NCBI RefSeq assembly: GCF_030499535.1
Contig: NZ_JASTLB010000001.1
Location: 558,001-622,000 of the forward strand
Length of the DNA stretch: 64,000 bases
Direction of reading: 5' to 3'
Origin: Streptomyces sp. TG1A-8
GTDB taxonomy: Bacteria; Actinomycetota; Actinomycetes; Streptomycetales; Streptomycetaceae
This document shows positions 1-9,087 of the stretch, piece after piece; positions within the stretch are counted from its first letter, which is position 1; each line of letters starts with the position of its first letter. The notes under the pieces are model-generated. The model was not told the DNA's origin. It searched no databases and worked only from the letters and a program-made list of their open reading frames with translations. A program made the translations under genes and the position numbers.

Positions 1-621
1 CGCGTGCAGCGCCTTCCACGCCGCCTCCTTCGCCGAGAACAGCGCTGTGAGCCGGTCGCCCAGGTGCTCGGCGGGGCCGGCCTCGCGCAGCCACCGTTCC
101 TCGTCCTCGCGCAGCACCAGACGGGCCGCGGCGCCGGGCAGCGGGCGCAGTTCCAGGTCGCAGCCGGCGGGCCCCAGGCGGCCGGGCACGCGGGCCACGG
201 CGACCGCGAGACCGTCGCTGTGGGTGATGGACGCCGTCCGGCCCGGCGGGAACACCGGCGCGCGCCCGGCGCGTGGGATGTCGCCGCAGTCCAGCCCCAC
301 CGCGCACAGCGCACGCCGGGCGGCGAGGCGGCCGGCGAGGAACTCCCGGCGCCGCCCGTCCGGCATCGCGGACGCGGCGGCCTCCTCGGCGGGGCCGGCC
401 GGGCGCGCAGCCGGGTCGGCCGTGCCGGCGAGGCCCAGGCCGAGGCCGCAGGCCGTCAGCACCGGCCGGAGCGCGAGGAGTTCGCGCACCGCGCCGTGCG
501 CGACGGCCGACGGCACCGACAGGGCGTCGAGCGGCGAGGCACCCCCGCCCCCCGGCGGCAGCCGCCCGGCGTCGAACCGTACGGCATCCGCCGGGACAGG
601 CGTCACCCGTCGCTCGTCCAC
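1..621 (-). CDS. 4'-phosphopantetheinyl transferase (Sfp type), 3' end cut by window edge
   Basis: This enzyme would transfer the phosphopantetheine arm of CoA to carrier proteins, plausibly AntG and the assembly line. Read leftward from a GTG at 621, the frame stays open for 207 codons to base 1. Near the visible end it shows the family signature FSAKEAAWKAL (about residues 191-202), and earlier THSDG and RRALCAVG segments typical of Sfp/EntD proteins. The last residues are missing because the window ends. It starts four bases after the stop of the AMP-ligase gene, so it is probably the third gene of a carrier-ligase-PPTase operon. Some antimycin clusters carry an extra PPTase gene (antQ), which this would match by position. 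The start is inferred from spacing, not from a strong ribosome binding site. Confidence 0.85.
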   Translation of the reverse strand, partial: MDERRVTPVPADAVRFDAGRLPPGGGGASPLDALSVPSAVAHGAVRELLALRPVLTACGLGLGLAGTADPAARPAGPAEEAAASAMPDGRRREFLAGRLAARRALCAVGLDCGDIPRAGRAPVFPPGRTASITHSDGLAVAVARVPGRLGPAGCDLELRPLPGAAARLVLREDEERWLREAGPAEHLGDRLTALFSAKEAAWKALHA

Positions 622-625
622 GGCC

Positions 626-2104
626 TCAGACCCGCAGCAGCTTCTTGATGATCTTGCCGGCGGGGTTGCGCGGCACCTGCTCGATGAACTCGACGTGCCG
701 GGGCCGCTTGTAGGGCGCGAGGAGACCGGCGACGTGGGCGATCAGCTCCGCCCTGCCGGTGCCCTCCTCGGCGACGACGTAGGCGAGCGGGACCTCGCCG
801 TAGTCCTCGTCGGGGGTGCCGACGACCGCGGCGTCCCGGACCGCAGGGTGGCTCATCAGGGCCCGCTCGATCTCCGAGGGGTAGACGTTCTGGCCCGCCC
901 GGATGATGACGTCCTTGCTGCGGTCGACCAGGTGGATGCGGCCGTCCGCGTCCACGAAGCCGAGGTCGCCGGTCCTGACCCAGCCGTCGAGGGTGATCTC
1001 CCGGGTGGCCTCGGGGTCGTTCCAGTAACCCTGCATCAGACCGGGGCCCCGGACGATGATCTCGCCGATCTCGCCGCGCGGCAGCTCCTCGCCGGCCTCG
1101 TCCACGGCACGGGCCGACATGCCGGGCACGACCCGTCCGCAGGGGATGCGGGCGGTGACGTCGCCGGGCTGGGGGTGTTCGTCCGGGCCGAGCGTGACGA
1201 ACGGGCCGCCGACCTCGGTCATGCCGTAGACCTGGCGGAAGCCGCAGCCGAAGCGCTGCACGGCGTCGGCGTACACGTCGAGCGGCATGGGGGCGGCGCC
1301 GTAGAGGATCTCGCGCAGGGACGACAGGTCCGTGCTCCGCGAGGCCTTCGCCTGGAGCATGAAGCGCAGCATCTGCGGAACCAGCCAGACGTGCGTGGCC
1401 CGGTGCTTCTCGACGGCGGCGAGCGCCCGCTGCGGCGTGAAGCCGGGCAGCAGCACGATCGTGGCGCCGGCGGCCATGTAGGTCAGGGAGACGACCATGC
1501 TGCCGTGGTACAGCGGGCAGCAGTTGACCATGACGATGTCGTCGGTGGGCCGGGCCATGACCAGCCAGCCCAGCGCGATGGCGCGGAACGAGCCGGCGTC
1601 GACGGTGACGCCCTTGGCCTGTCCCGTGGTCGCCGAGGTGTGCAGCACGGCGGCCGGGTCGGTGTCGGTGACGTCCGGCAGGTCCAGCGGCGGCGCCAGG
1701 GTGCCCAGCGACTCGAACCCGGGCTTGTCGAAGGCGATGCGGAGGCGGACCGACTCCGGCAGCGTGGCGTGCCGGTCGAGCAGTTCGGACTCGCCGAGGA
1801 CGGCCACGGCGCCGACCCGCTCGACGATGCCGGCGACCTCGGGCACGGCCAGGCTGTGGTTCAGCGGGACGAACAGCGCGCCGAGCCGGGCGAGCGCGAA
1901 GTAGCTCTCCAGCACCTCGATGCGGTCCTGCGACAGGACCGCGACCCGGTCACCGCGCCGGATGCCCGACTCGGCCAGACCGCGCGCGAGCTCGATCGTC
2001 CGGTCGTGGAACTCGGACCAGGTGACACTGCGCCGCTCGTCCACGAGGGCGGTGCGGTCGGGGTGGCACTGCCGGTTGCGCTCCAGCAGCTGGGTCAGCC
2101 ACAT
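626..2104 (-). CDS. antF: Aryl-AMP ligase activating anthranilate (AntF-like)
   Basis: A 492-residue member of the adenylate-forming (ANL) family. It shows the P-loop-like TSATTGQAKG segment, the YGMTE motif, the hinge TGDLGF and the C-terminal lysine segment NPAGKIIKK. By family and position it should adenylate anthranilate and load it on the small carrier protein encoded just upstream. Its ATG overlaps the carrier stop codon (TGATG), indicating translational coupling. The arrangement carrier then ligase, divergent from a PaaA-like oxygenase operon, is that of antGF in antimycin clusters. Substrate choice is inferred from context; sequence alone says only acyl/aryl-AMP ligase. Confidence 0.85.
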   Translation of the reverse strand: MWLTQLLERNRQCHPDRTALVDERRSVTWSEFHDRTIELARGLAESGIRRGDRVAVLSQDRIEVLESYFALARLGALFVPLNHSLAVPEVAGIVERVGAVAVLGESELLDRHATLPESVRLRIAFDKPGFESLGTLAPPLDLPDVTDTDPAAVLHTSATTGQAKGVTVDAGSFRAIALGWLVMARPTDDIVMVNCCPLYHGSMVVSLTYMAAGATIVLLPGFTPQRALAAVEKHRATHVWLVPQMLRFMLQAKASRSTDLSSLREILYGAAPMPLDVYADAVQRFGCGFRQVYGMTEVGGPFVTLGPDEHPQPGDVTARIPCGRVVPGMSARAVDEAGEELPRGEIGEIIVRGPGLMQGYWNDPEATREITLDGWVRTGDLGFVDADGRIHLVDRSKDVIIRAGQNVYPSEIERALMSHPAVRDAAVVGTPDEDYGEVPLAYVVAEEGTGRAELIAHVAGLLAPYKRPRHVEFIEQVPRNPAGKIIKKLLRV

Positions 2105-2346
2105 CAGGCACCGCCGGCGGCGACCGAGCGCTCGGCGACGAAGTGCTCGTAGTCGGCGATGGTGTGCAGCTTCTCCATGTCCTCGGCGGTGATCTCCACC
2201 CCGGTGCGCTGCTCGACGAGCAGGACCAGACGCACCAGATCACCGGAGTCGATGCCGCTGGCGGCGAGGTCGGCGTCGTCGCCGATGGCCTCGGCGTACT
2301 CGGCGGTGCCGGTGAGTTCAACCAGCAACTCCCTGATGGTGCTCAT
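2104..2346 (-). CDS. antG: Stand-alone acyl carrier protein (AntG-like)
   Basis: An 80-residue carrier protein. The modified serine is in GIDSGDLVRL (about residues 31-40), followed by a typical helix II and helix III. It would carry anthranilate as a thioester while the ring is oxidised by the multicomponent oxygenase encoded divergently. The ATG at 2346 lies behind the AAAGGAAA stretch read on the minus strand. It is the first gene of the leftward operon. Confidence 0.85.
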   Translation of the reverse strand: MSTIRELLVELTGTAEYAEAIGDDADLAASGIDSGDLVRLVLLVEQRTGVEITAEDMEKLHTIADYEHFVAERSVAAGGA

Positions 2347-2670
2347 GGGTTTCCTTTCGCTGTGCCGTACCGGCGGCCGTCGCGGGCCACGCGTGTGTCA
2401 CCCCAACAAGAGACCCGCGGGCCGCCGCGCACTCCCCCGCACCCGGCGTGACGCTTGTCACGCACCGGAAGCGGGACGCCGGGGATAGCGGGCCCGGCCC
2501 GCGGACTCTTTCCGGGGTGGAGGTCACGTCCGGCCTCGGGGGACGGACGCGATCCCCCGGCGAGTTCGAGGCGAGGGAGTGATGCGAGTGCGCGGGCAGT
2601 GCCTGCGGGCCGGCGCCGGAAGGCGGTACGGCCCCACGACGGCAAAGACCGGCCTCGAGGACGGTGCGGC
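2347..2670. other. Divergent promoter region between antG and antH
   Basis: This 324-bp noncoding stretch separates the leftward carrier-ligase operon from the rightward oxygenase operon and must hold both promoters. The clearest element is a perfect inverted repeat at 2446-2463. The GGAAC-type promoter used by the antimycin sigma factor AntA was not found on either strand, so regulation may differ from classical antimycin clusters. Confidence 0.6.
2446..2463. promoter_or_regulatory. Perfect 7-4-7 inverted repeat, candidate operator
   Basis: GCGTGAC-GCTT-GTCACGC is a perfect palindrome with a four-base centre, about 100 bp upstream of antG and about 210 bp upstream of antH. A dimeric repressor or activator could bind here and control both operons. 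No regulator gene lies next to it. Confidence 0.45.
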
Positions 2671-3744
2671 GTGAGCGCCGGAGCGGCCGTCACTGCGACG
2701 GCGGACACGGAGGACGGGCTGCAGGCCCGCTTCGAGGCGCTGGTCGCCGGGGGCGGGACGGTGGAGCCGCGCGACTGGATGCCCGACGGCTACCGCCGGA
2801 TGCTGCTGCGGCAGATCGCCCAGCACGCCCACTCCGAGATCATCGGCATGCAGCCGGAGGGCGCGTGGGTGACGCGCGCGCCGTCGCTGCACCGCAAGTC
2901 GGTGCTCATCGCCAAGGTCCAGGACGAGGCCGGGCACGGGCTGTACCTGTACTCGGCGGCCGAGACGCTGGGCGTGGACCGCGCCGACCTGCTGGACGCC
3001 CTGCACCGGGGCCAGCAGCGCTACGCCGCGACCTTCAACCACCCCGCGCTGACCTGGGCGGACGCCGGAGCGGTGGCGTGGCTGACGGACGGCGCGGCCG
3101 TGATCAACCAGGCGCCGCTGTGCCGGACCTCGTACGGCCCGTACGCGCGGGCGATGCGCCGGGTCTGCCAGGAGGAGGCCTTCCACGTGCGGCAGGGCTA
3201 CGACCTGATGCGCGCGCTGTGCGAGGGCACGCCGGAGCAGAAGAGCATGGCCCAGGACGCGGTGAACCGCTGGTGGCTGCCGGCGGTGGCGCTGATGTTC
3301 GGCCCGCCGGACACGGAGGCGGGCGGCGCCGACGCGCGCACCGCCGCCCTCGGCGCCGCGGTCTCCCGCCGCGCGATCGCCTGGGGCATCAAGCGGCACA
3401 CCAACGACGAGCTGCGCCAGCGCTTCGTGGACCAGGTCGTGCCGCAGGCCGAGCGGATCGGCCTGACGCTGCCGGACCCGGCGATCCGCTGGAACGAGGA
3501 GCGCGGCCACTACGACTTCACGCCGGTCGACTGGGAGGTGTACCGCGGGGCGCTCGGCGACGACACGCACTGGGCGCGGCAGCGGATCGCGCACCGGGTC
3601 GCCGCGCACGACGACGGCGCGTGGGTGCGGGAGGCGGCCACCGCGTACGCCGCCCGCACGGCCGCCGGGAAGGACCCGGCGACGCCCGCGGACACCGATG
3701 ACCGCGGCGCTTCGGACGACTCGGAGAACGGGAGGCGGGCATGA
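2671..3744 (+). CDS. antH: PaaA-like di-iron oxygenase subunit (AntH-like)
   Basis: Catalytic di-iron subunit (357 aa) of a phenylacetyl-CoA-epoxidase-type multicomponent oxygenase. It keeps the PaaA core: [23 protein letters not shown] with the Glu and His metal ligands, and [12 protein letters not shown] with a second Glu/His pair. In antimycin biosynthesis the homologue oxidises carrier-bound anthranilate, leading to 3-aminosalicylate. The GTG at 2671 was chosen because homology begins just after it and a GAGGA lies upstream. Compared with the catabolic PaaA at 15435-16421 it has a longer acidic C-terminal tail (about 20-25 extra residues). Its stop overlaps the next ATG. Confidence 0.88.
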   Translation: MSAGAAVTATADTEDGLQARFEALVAGGGTVEPRDWMPDGYRRMLLRQIAQHAHSEIIGMQPEGAWVTRAPSLHRKSVLIAKVQDEAGHGLYLYSAAETLGVDRADLLDALHRGQQRYAATFNHPALTWADAGAVAWLTDGAAVINQAPLCRTSYGPYARAMRRVCQEEAFHVRQGYDLMRALCEGTPEQKSMAQDAVNRWWLPAVALMFGPPDTEAGGADARTAALGAAVSRRAIAWGIKRHTNDELRQRFVDQVVPQAERIGLTLPDPAIRWNEERGHYDFTPVDWEVYRGALGDDTHWARQRIAHRVAAHDDGAWVREAATAYAARTAAGKDPATPADTDDRGASDDSENGRRA

Positions 3745-4055
3745 GCCGCCGGACGGAGGGCGCGCCCGCGTCCTGGGAGGTGTTCCTGCGGCCCCGCCGG
3801 GGGCTCGCGCACAGCCACGTCGGGTCCGTGCGGGCCGGCGACGCCGACATGGCGCTCGCCTACGCCCGCGACCTGTACACCCGGCGCGGCGAGCCGCAGT
3901 CGCTGTGGGTGGTCCGCTCGGACGCCGTGCACACCTCGTCGCCGGACGAGCGCGATCCGTTCTTCAGCAACGCCCGCCACAAGCCGTACCGGTACCCCGA
4001 GCACTTCACGCCGCTCACCGAGAAAGGCCCCGACGGTGACGCCGACGACCACTGA
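3741..4055 (+). CDS. antI: PaaB-like oxygenase subunit (AntI-like)
   Basis: A 104-residue small subunit of the multicomponent oxygenase. It aligns throughout with Paa[20 protein letters not shown] at the N-terminus, then [15 protein letters not shown] and the C-terminal DPFF segment. PaaB-type subunits have no catalytic residues and hold the oxygenase complex together. It overlaps antH by four bases (ATGA) and the next gene by 20 bases. Confidence 0.87.
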   Translation: MSRRTEGAPASWEVFLRPRRGLAHSHVGSVRAGDADMALAYARDLYTRRGEPQSLWVVRSDAVHTSSPDERDPFFSNARHKPYRYPEHFTPLTEKGPDGDADDH

Positions 4056-4830
4056 CCCCGCACCCGGCGCGGCCCGCACCGACGCCGACACCGCCGTGCA
4101 GCTCAGGCGGCTCGGGGACGACGCGCTCGTCCTGGGGCAGCGGCTGTGCCAGTGGCTGACCCGGGCGCCCACCATCGAGGAGGACCTGGCGCTGTCCAAC
4201 ATCGCCCTGGACCTCATCGGCCACGCCCGGACGCTGCTGGCGTGGAGCGGACGGCTGGACGGCTCCGGGCGCAACGAGGACGACCTGGCGTTCACCCGGT
4301 CGGACCGCGAGTTCACCAACGCCCTGCTGACGGAACTGCCGAACGGCGACTTCGCGGTGACGGTGGCCCGGCAGCTGGTGTACACGCACTACGCGGTGCC
4401 CTACTACGAGGCGCTGGCCGGCTGCGCGGACGCGGAACTGGCCGGGTTCGGGGCGCGGGCGGCCAAGGAGGTCGCCTTCCACCGGCTGCACGCCGAGAAC
4501 TGGACGGTGCGGCTGGGGCTGGGCACCGGGGAGAGCGCGCGGCGGATGCAGGCGGGCCTGGAGCGGGTGTGGCCGTACGCGGCCGAACTCTTCGAGGAGG
4601 ACGAGGTGGTGGGCCGGCTGGCCGGGGCCGGTGTCCTGCCGTCACCGGCGCCGCTGCGCGCGGTGTGGCAGGAGCGGGTGGCCGAGGTGGTGGGCCGGGC
4701 CGGGCTGGCCGTGCCGGCGCCGCGCTGGGTGGCGCGGGGCGGGCGGGCGGGCCTGCACAGCGAGGAGTTCGGGCCGCTGGTCGCCGAGATGCAGTCGGTG
4801 CACCGCCAGTTCCCCGGGGGTACCTGGTGA
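4036..4830 (+). CDS. antJ: PaaC-like structural oxygenase subunit (AntJ-like)
   Basis: A 264-residue ferritin-like helical protein that pairs with the PaaA-like subunit. It has the PaaC pattern: LGDDALVLGQRLCQWLTRAPTIEED, ALDLIGHARTLL, LPNGDFAVTVARQ and KEVAFHRLHAENW. In the PAA system this subunit supports the catalytic one and helps bind the acyl substrate. It starts at a GTG inside the end of antI. Its stop overlaps the GTG of antK (GTGA). Confidence 0.86.
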   Translation: MTPTTTDPAPGAARTDADTAVQLRRLGDDALVLGQRLCQWLTRAPTIEEDLALSNIALDLIGHARTLLAWSGRLDGSGRNEDDLAFTRSDREFTNALLTELPNGDFAVTVARQLVYTHYAVPYYEALAGCADAELAGFGARAAKEVAFHRLHAENWTVRLGLGTGESARRMQAGLERVWPYAAELFEEDEVVGRLAGAGVLPSPAPLRAVWQERVAEVVGRAGLAVPAPRWVARGGRAGLHSEEFGPLVAEMQSVHRQFPGGTW

Positions 4831-5327
4831 GCGGGGCGGTGACGCGTGCGGCGCTGGACGAGGTCCGGGCGCGCGTGGAGGCGGTCCCCGATCCGGAGCT
4901 GCCGATGATCGGACTCGGCGACCTGGGCGTGGTGGGCTCGGTCGCGCGGGGCGCGGACGGGGCGGTCGAGGTGGAGATCCTGCCGACGTTCCTCGGCTGC
5001 CCGGCGCTGCCGGAGATCGAGGCCTGCGTCCGGGACGTGCTGGCGGCGTGCGGCCATCCGGACGGCCGGGTCCGGCAGGTGCTGGCGCCGGCCTGGACGA
5101 CGGACCGGATCACCCCCGCCGGGCGCGCGAAGCTCGCCGCGCACGGCATCGCCCCGCCCGTGGCGGCCGGCCGGGGCGGCCCGGTGGACGTCCGGCTGGG
5201 CGTGCCCTGCCCGCACTGCGGATCGCTCGCGACCCGGCCGCACAGCCCGTTCGGGCCGGCCCGCTGCCAGTCGGTGATGCGGTGCTCGACCTGCCAAGAA
5301 ACGTTTCCGCACATGACCACGCTGTGA
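4827..5327 (+). CDS. antK: PaaD-like maturation factor (AntK-like)
   Basis: A 166-residue PaaD-family protein. The N-terminal MIP18/DUF59-type domain contains VPDPELPMIGLGDLGVV and the motif FLGCPALPEI. The C-terminal half carries two CxxC pairs (CPHCGS and CSTCQE) that can bind zinc or an Fe-S cluster. PaaD is thought to help assemble the iron or Fe-S centres of the oxygenase system. It is coupled to antJ by a four-base overlap and followed eight bases later by antL. Confidence 0.85.
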   Translation: MSGAVTRAALDEVRARVEAVPDPELPMIGLGDLGVVGSVARGADGAVEVEILPTFLGCPALPEIEACVRDVLAACGHPDGRVRQVLAPAWTTDRITPAGRAKLAAHGIAPPVAAGRGGPVDVRLGVPCPHCGSLATRPHSPFGPARCQSVMRCSTCQETFPHMTTL

Positions 5328-5335
5328 GGCCTCCC

Positions 5336-6454
5336 GTGGACACCGCACGCCCCTCAGGGACCACCGCCGGGCCCCGCGCCGGCGCCCCCCGCACCGGATG
5401 GCACCGGCTCACCGTCACGGACGTCCGGCGGCTCACCGACGACGCCGTGGCCGTGACGCTGGGCGTTCCCGGCACGCTGCGCGAGGTGTTCCCGGGCCGG
5501 CCCGGGGCCCACGTCGTCGTCCGGCACCGGCTCGGCGGCGCGGAGGTGCGCCGCAGCTACTCGGTGTGCCCGCCGCCGGGCGACCCGGCCGCGCTGCGGC
5601 TGGTCGTCAAGCGGGGCCGTCCCGACGGGTTCGGCGCCTGGGCCGCGACCGCCCTCGCGCCGGGCGACACCCTCGAACTGTCCGCGCCCGTCGCGAACTT
5701 CTCCCTGCCCGACCTGCCCGGCGGGCACCACGTGCTGGTCGCGGGCGGCTCCGGCATCACACCGCTCGCCGCGCTGGCCGCCGACGCCCTGCGCACGGAC
5801 CCCGCCTGCCGGGTGTCGCTCGTCCACGCCGTGCCCACCGCCGCGTCCGCGCTGCTGGCCGACGAGATGGCCGAGCTGAAGGACGCGTTCGTGGACCGCT
5901 TCACCGCCCTGTACGTCCTCACGCGCGAGGACCGGGAGAGCGAGCTGTTCACCGGCCGCGTCGACGGCCCCAAGCTGCTGCGGTTGCTCACCGCGCTCGA
6001 CGCCCGCCCCGGACCCGGCACGTCCTTCGCCCTGTGCGGACCGGCGGGCCTGACGGACACCGCCCGGCGGACGCTCACCGCGTGGGGCGCCGAACCGTCC
6101 GCGGTGCGCACCGAGGTGTTCACCGCCGACGGCGCGCCCGCGCCGCCGGTGCCGGTCCCCGCCGACGCGGCACCGGACACGAAGGTGACCGCCGTGATCG
6201 CCGGACGCAGCAGCGTCGTGGCGGTCGAGCCGCAGGACGCGGTGATCCTCGACGCCCTGCTGCGGGTCCGCCCCGACGTGCCGTACGCCTGCCGGGACGG
6301 CGTGTGCGGCAGCTGCCGCGCCAAGGTCGTGACCGGCGCGGTGGTGCTGGGCAGCCAGCAGGCGCTGGACGCCGGGGACCTGGCCGCCGGCTACACGCTC
6401 GTCTGCCGGGCCCGGCCCCGCACCGGCGAGGTCACCGTCGACTTCGACGTGTGA
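5336..6454 (+). CDS. antL: PaaE-like FAD/2Fe-2S oxygenase reductase (AntL-like)
   Basis: A 372-residue electron-transfer protein feeding the di-iron centre. The FAD-binding segment RRSYSVC comes first, then the NAD(P)-binding GGSGITP, and at the C-terminus a plant-type ferredoxin domain with CRDGVCGSC and a fourth Cys in LVCRARP. The GTG at 5336 gives a short leader before homology begins at HRLTVTDVRRLT. It completes the five-gene oxygenase set. Confidence 0.87.
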   Translation: MDTARPSGTTAGPRAGAPRTGWHRLTVTDVRRLTDDAVAVTLGVPGTLREVFPGRPGAHVVVRHRLGGAEVRRSYSVCPPPGDPAALRLVVKRGRPDGFGAWAATALAPGDTLELSAPVANFSLPDLPGGHHVLVAGGSGITPLAALAADALRTDPACRVSLVHAVPTAASALLADEMAELKDAFVDRFTALYVLTREDRESELFTGRVDGPKLLRLLTALDARPGPGTSFALCGPAGLTDTARRTLTAWGAEPSAVRTEVFTADGAPAPPVPVPADAAPDTKVTAVIAGRSSVVAVEPQDAVILDALLRVRPDVPYACRDGVCGSCRAKVVTGAVVLGSQQALDAGDLAAGYTLVCRARPRTGEVTVDFDV

Positions 6455-6533
6455 CCGGCGCACCGCCGCGCGACCGCCACCCGGGCGCGGCGGGCCCCTC
6501 CCCCATGCCAACCCCCGACGCAAGGAGACAACG

Positions 6534-7310
6534 TTGACCACCACCCAGCGGCTCGGCGGAAGAACCGCCCTGGTCACCGGCGGAAGCCGCGGCATCGGCC
6601 GGGCGATCTCGCGTCGCCTGGCCCGCGAGGGCGCCCTGGTGGCCGTGCACTACGGGCACAACCAGGACGCCGCCGAGCGCACGGTGAAGGAGATCGGGGC
6701 CGACGGCGGCCGGGCCTTCGCGGTGCACGCCGAACTCGGTGTGCCGGGCGACGCCGCCACGCTGTGGGCCGCCTTCGACGAGGGCCTGTCCGGCCAGGAC
6801 GCCGAGCCCGGTGTGGACATCCTCGTCAACAACGCCGGCATCACCCTGCCCCGTCCCCTCGCGCACGTCACCGAGGAGGACTACGACCGGGTGTTCGCGG
6901 TGAACACCAAGGCGCCGTTCTTCATCGTCCAGGGCGCCCTGGACCGGCTGCGCGACGGCGGCAGGATCGTGAACATCTCGACCGGCGTCACCCGGTTCGC
7001 CTTCCCCCCGATCGTCGCCTACGCCATGACCAAGGGCGCCCTGGACGTCCTGACGACGAACCTCGCCCAGGAGCTCGGGCCGCGCGGCATCACGGTCAAC
7101 GCCGTGGCGCCCGGTTTCACCGAGACGGAGATCAACCCCACCCTGGCCGATCCGCAGATCCGCAAGAGGTACTCGGACCACTCGGTGTTCGGCCGGCTCG
7201 GCCAGCCCGCCGACATCGCCGACGTCGTGTCGTTCCTCGTGAGCGACGACGGGCGGTGGGTGACCGGCCAGTGGATCGACGCCACCGGTGGCGTCCACCT
7301 CGGGGTGTGA
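6534..7310 (+). CDS. antM: SDR-family ketoreductase (AntM-like)
   Basis: A 258-residue classical short-chain dehydrogenase/reductase. It has TGGSRGIG for NADP(H) binding, NNAG, and the catalytic Tyr163 and Lys167 in YAMTK, with an upstream Ser in VNIST. In antimycin clusters the gene in this position, AntM, reduces a keto group of the dilactone core. That would imply an NRPS-PKS core elsewhere. The start is a TTG at 6534, behind an AAGGAGA ribosome binding site at ideal spacing; no ATG or GTG fits better. Confidence 0.8.
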   Translation: MTTTQRLGGRTALVTGGSRGIGRAISRRLAREGALVAVHYGHNQDAAERTVKEIGADGGRAFAVHAELGVPGDAATLWAAFDEGLSGQDAEPGVDILVNNAGITLPRPLAHVTEEDYDRVFAVNTKAPFFIVQGALDRLRDGGRIVNISTGVTRFAFPPIVAYAMTKGALDVLTTNLAQELGPRGITVNAVAPGFTETEINPTLADPQIRKRYSDHSVFGRLGQPADIADVVSFLVSDDGRWVTGQWIDATGGVHLGV

Positions 7311-7400
7311 CCGCGGCCCGGCCCGTCCCGCCCCGGGCGTAACGCCCCACGCCACATCCCGGCCCCGCCCCCCGGCCGGCGGCAACAGCAAGGAGAAGCC

Positions 7401-8249
7401 ATGAACGACGGCCCGTCCGCCCTCGCAGAGCTGCCCACGGACGATCCCCTCACCCGGCCCTTCGAGGGCGCGAGCCCGTACGACGAGTACGTGCGCGCGT
7501 CGGTCCTCAACGCCCTGCAGCACCCGCTCACCGAAGCGGCTGACGAGATGGGGTTCCTCGTCACCACCCAGGTGATGGAGCTGTGGTTCACGCTGATCGC
7601 GCACGAATGGCGGGCCGCCCGCGAGGCGTTCGCCAAGGACGACCTGGACAGGGCGATGGACGCGCTGGTGCGCAGCCGCCGCGCCCTGGGCGCGCTGGGC
7701 GCCTCCTGGCAGCCCATCGCCGCGCTGACCCCGGCCCAGTTCAACGGGTTCCGGGCGGCGTTCGGCAAGGCGTCGGGCTTCCAGTCGGCGATGTACCGGC
7801 ACCTGGAGTTCCTGCTCGGCGAGAAGTCGGCCGGGATGCTGCGCCTGCACCTGGGCGACGGCGCGGTGCACGAGGCGCTCGCCGAGACGTACCGGGAGGC
7901 GTCCCTCTACGACGAGGTGCTGCTGTTCCTGCACCGGCAGGGCCTGCCCGTCCCCGAGCACGTCCGGGAGCGGGACGTGACCACCCCGTACACCTCGGAC
8001 CCGGGCGTGGTGGAGGTGTGGCGGCGGATCTACGCCGGCCCGCAGCACCATCCGCTGCTGCGGCTGGGCGAGTTGCTCACCGACGTCGCCGAACTGGTGA
8101 CGCGCTGGCGGCAGGACCACGTGATGGTGGTGCGCCGGGCGATGGGTGCCAAGACGGGCAGCGCCGGCTCCACGGGGCTGGCCTGGCTGGAGAAGCGCGC
8201 CGGGCGCCCGGTCTTCCCGGAGCTGTGGGAGGTGCGCGGTGACGTCTAG
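7401..8249 (+). CDS. antN: Tryptophan 2,3-dioxygenase (AntN-like)
   Basis: A 282-residue heme dioxygenase converting L-tryptophan to N-formylkynurenine, the first step towards anthranilate. Family marks are TTQVMELWFTLIAHEW near the N-terminus, the substrate-binding segment KASGFQSAMYRHLEFLLGEK, the proximal heme His in WRQDHVMVVRR and the loop TGSAGSTG near the C-terminus. A clear AAGGAG precedes the ATG. Its end overlaps the next gene by 11 bases. A cluster-borne copy secures anthranilate supply independently of primary metabolism. Confidence 0.9.
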   Translation: MNDGPSALAELPTDDPLTRPFEGASPYDEYVRASVLNALQHPLTEAADEMGFLVTTQVMELWFTLIAHEWRAAREAFAKDDLDRAMDALVRSRRALGALGASWQPIAALTPAQFNGFRAAFGKASGFQSAMYRHLEFLLGEKSAGMLRLHLGDGAVHEALAETYREASLYDEVLLFLHRQGLPVPEHVRERDVTTPYTSDPGVVEVWRRIYAGPQHHPLLRLGELLTDVAELVTRWRQDHVMVVRRAMGAKTGSAGSTGLAWLEKRAGRPVFPELWEVRGDV

Positions 8250-9087
8250 GGAGATCTCCGCGTTCGCCGCCGAGGAGGAGCGGCGGGTGCTGGGCCTGAA
8301 GCCGGTGCTCGCCCCCGAGCACGGCCGGTACGGCGACCACCCGCACCAGGTGTACGACGCCTGGCCGGCCGGGGACGCGGACGCGCCCCTGGTGGTGCTG
8401 CTGCACGGCGGGTACTGGCGCTACGACCGGATGCACCTGACGCCGTTCGCGGCGTACCTGTCCCAGCAGGGTTTCGACGTGCTGCTGCCGGGCTTCCGGC
8501 GGTCGGGCGGTGCGGGCGGGTACCCCGAGACGTTCGACGACGTCGCCCGGATCGTGGACACGCTGCCGGCGGGACGGCCGTACGTCCTGGCCGGGCACTG
8601 CTCCGGCGGCCACCTGGCGCTGTGGTGCGCGGCCCGCGGGCTGCTGCCGGAGGACTCGCCGTGGCACACGCGGACCCTGCCGACGGCCGTCCTGGCGCTG
8701 GCGCCGATCACCGACCTGAGGGCCACCCGCCGCGACCGGCTCAGTGACGACGCCGCGCTCCAGCTGCTGGGCGGTGAAGAGGTGTTCGAGGAGCGGCTGC
8801 CCGGTGTCGACCCGCTGACCCTGCTGCGGGAGGCCGGCACGACCGGCGTGCCGACGGTCCTGCTGCACGGCGCGGTCGACGAGGAGGTGCCGCTCACCCA
8901 GTTCGCCGACTACGCGGCCGTCCACCGCGACCTGCGCACGGTCGTCCTGCCCGGTACGGGCCACTACACCCTCATCGAGCCGGGCGCCGACGGGGCCCGC
9001 GCGGTCGCCGGCACGCTGTGGGAGATGGCCGCCGGCTTCGGCGCCGTACGGCCCGACCGCGGTGCCGCGAAGGAGGTGCGGGCATGA
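8239..9087 (+). CDS. antO: Kynurenine-formamidase-like alpha/beta hydrolase with Cys-Ser elbow (AntO-like)
   Basis: A 282-residue alpha/beta hydrolase related to arylformamidases that cleave N-formylkynurenine. The oxyanion motif HGGYW is present (about residue 55). The acid/His region VDEEVPLTQ...GTGHYTL lies near the C-terminus. The nucleophile elbow reads GHCSGG, with Cys121 where the family usually has the catalytic serine and Ser122 next to it. In antimycin clusters this position is AntO, implicated in N-formylation of 3-aminosalicylate. It could therefore be a formamidase, a formyl transferase or both. GTG start inside the dioxygenase end; the stop overlaps the next ATG. Confidence 0.8.
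   Translation: MTSREISAFAAEEERRVLGLKPVLAPEHGRYGDHPHQVYDAWPAGDADAPLVVLLHGGYWRYDRMHLTPFAAYLSQQGFDVLLPGFRRSGGAGGYPETFDDVARIVDTLPAGRPYVLAGHCSGGHLALWCAARGLLPEDSPWHTRTLPTAVLALAPITDLRATRRDRLSDDAALQLLGGEEVFEERLPGVDPLTLLREAGTTGVPTVLLHGAVDEEVPLTQFADYAAVHRDLRTVVLPGTGHYTLIEPGADGARAVAGTLWEMAAGFGAVRPDRGAAKEVRA

Noticed and set aside
47..2152. 701-codon plus-strand frame over the left edge
   Set aside because: It shadows the PPTase, AntF and AntG genes, whose minus-strand products have clear family motifs.
2347..2670. Sigma-AntA type promoter (GGAAC...GTT) expected for antGF and antH
   Set aside because: No convincing match on either strand by eye.
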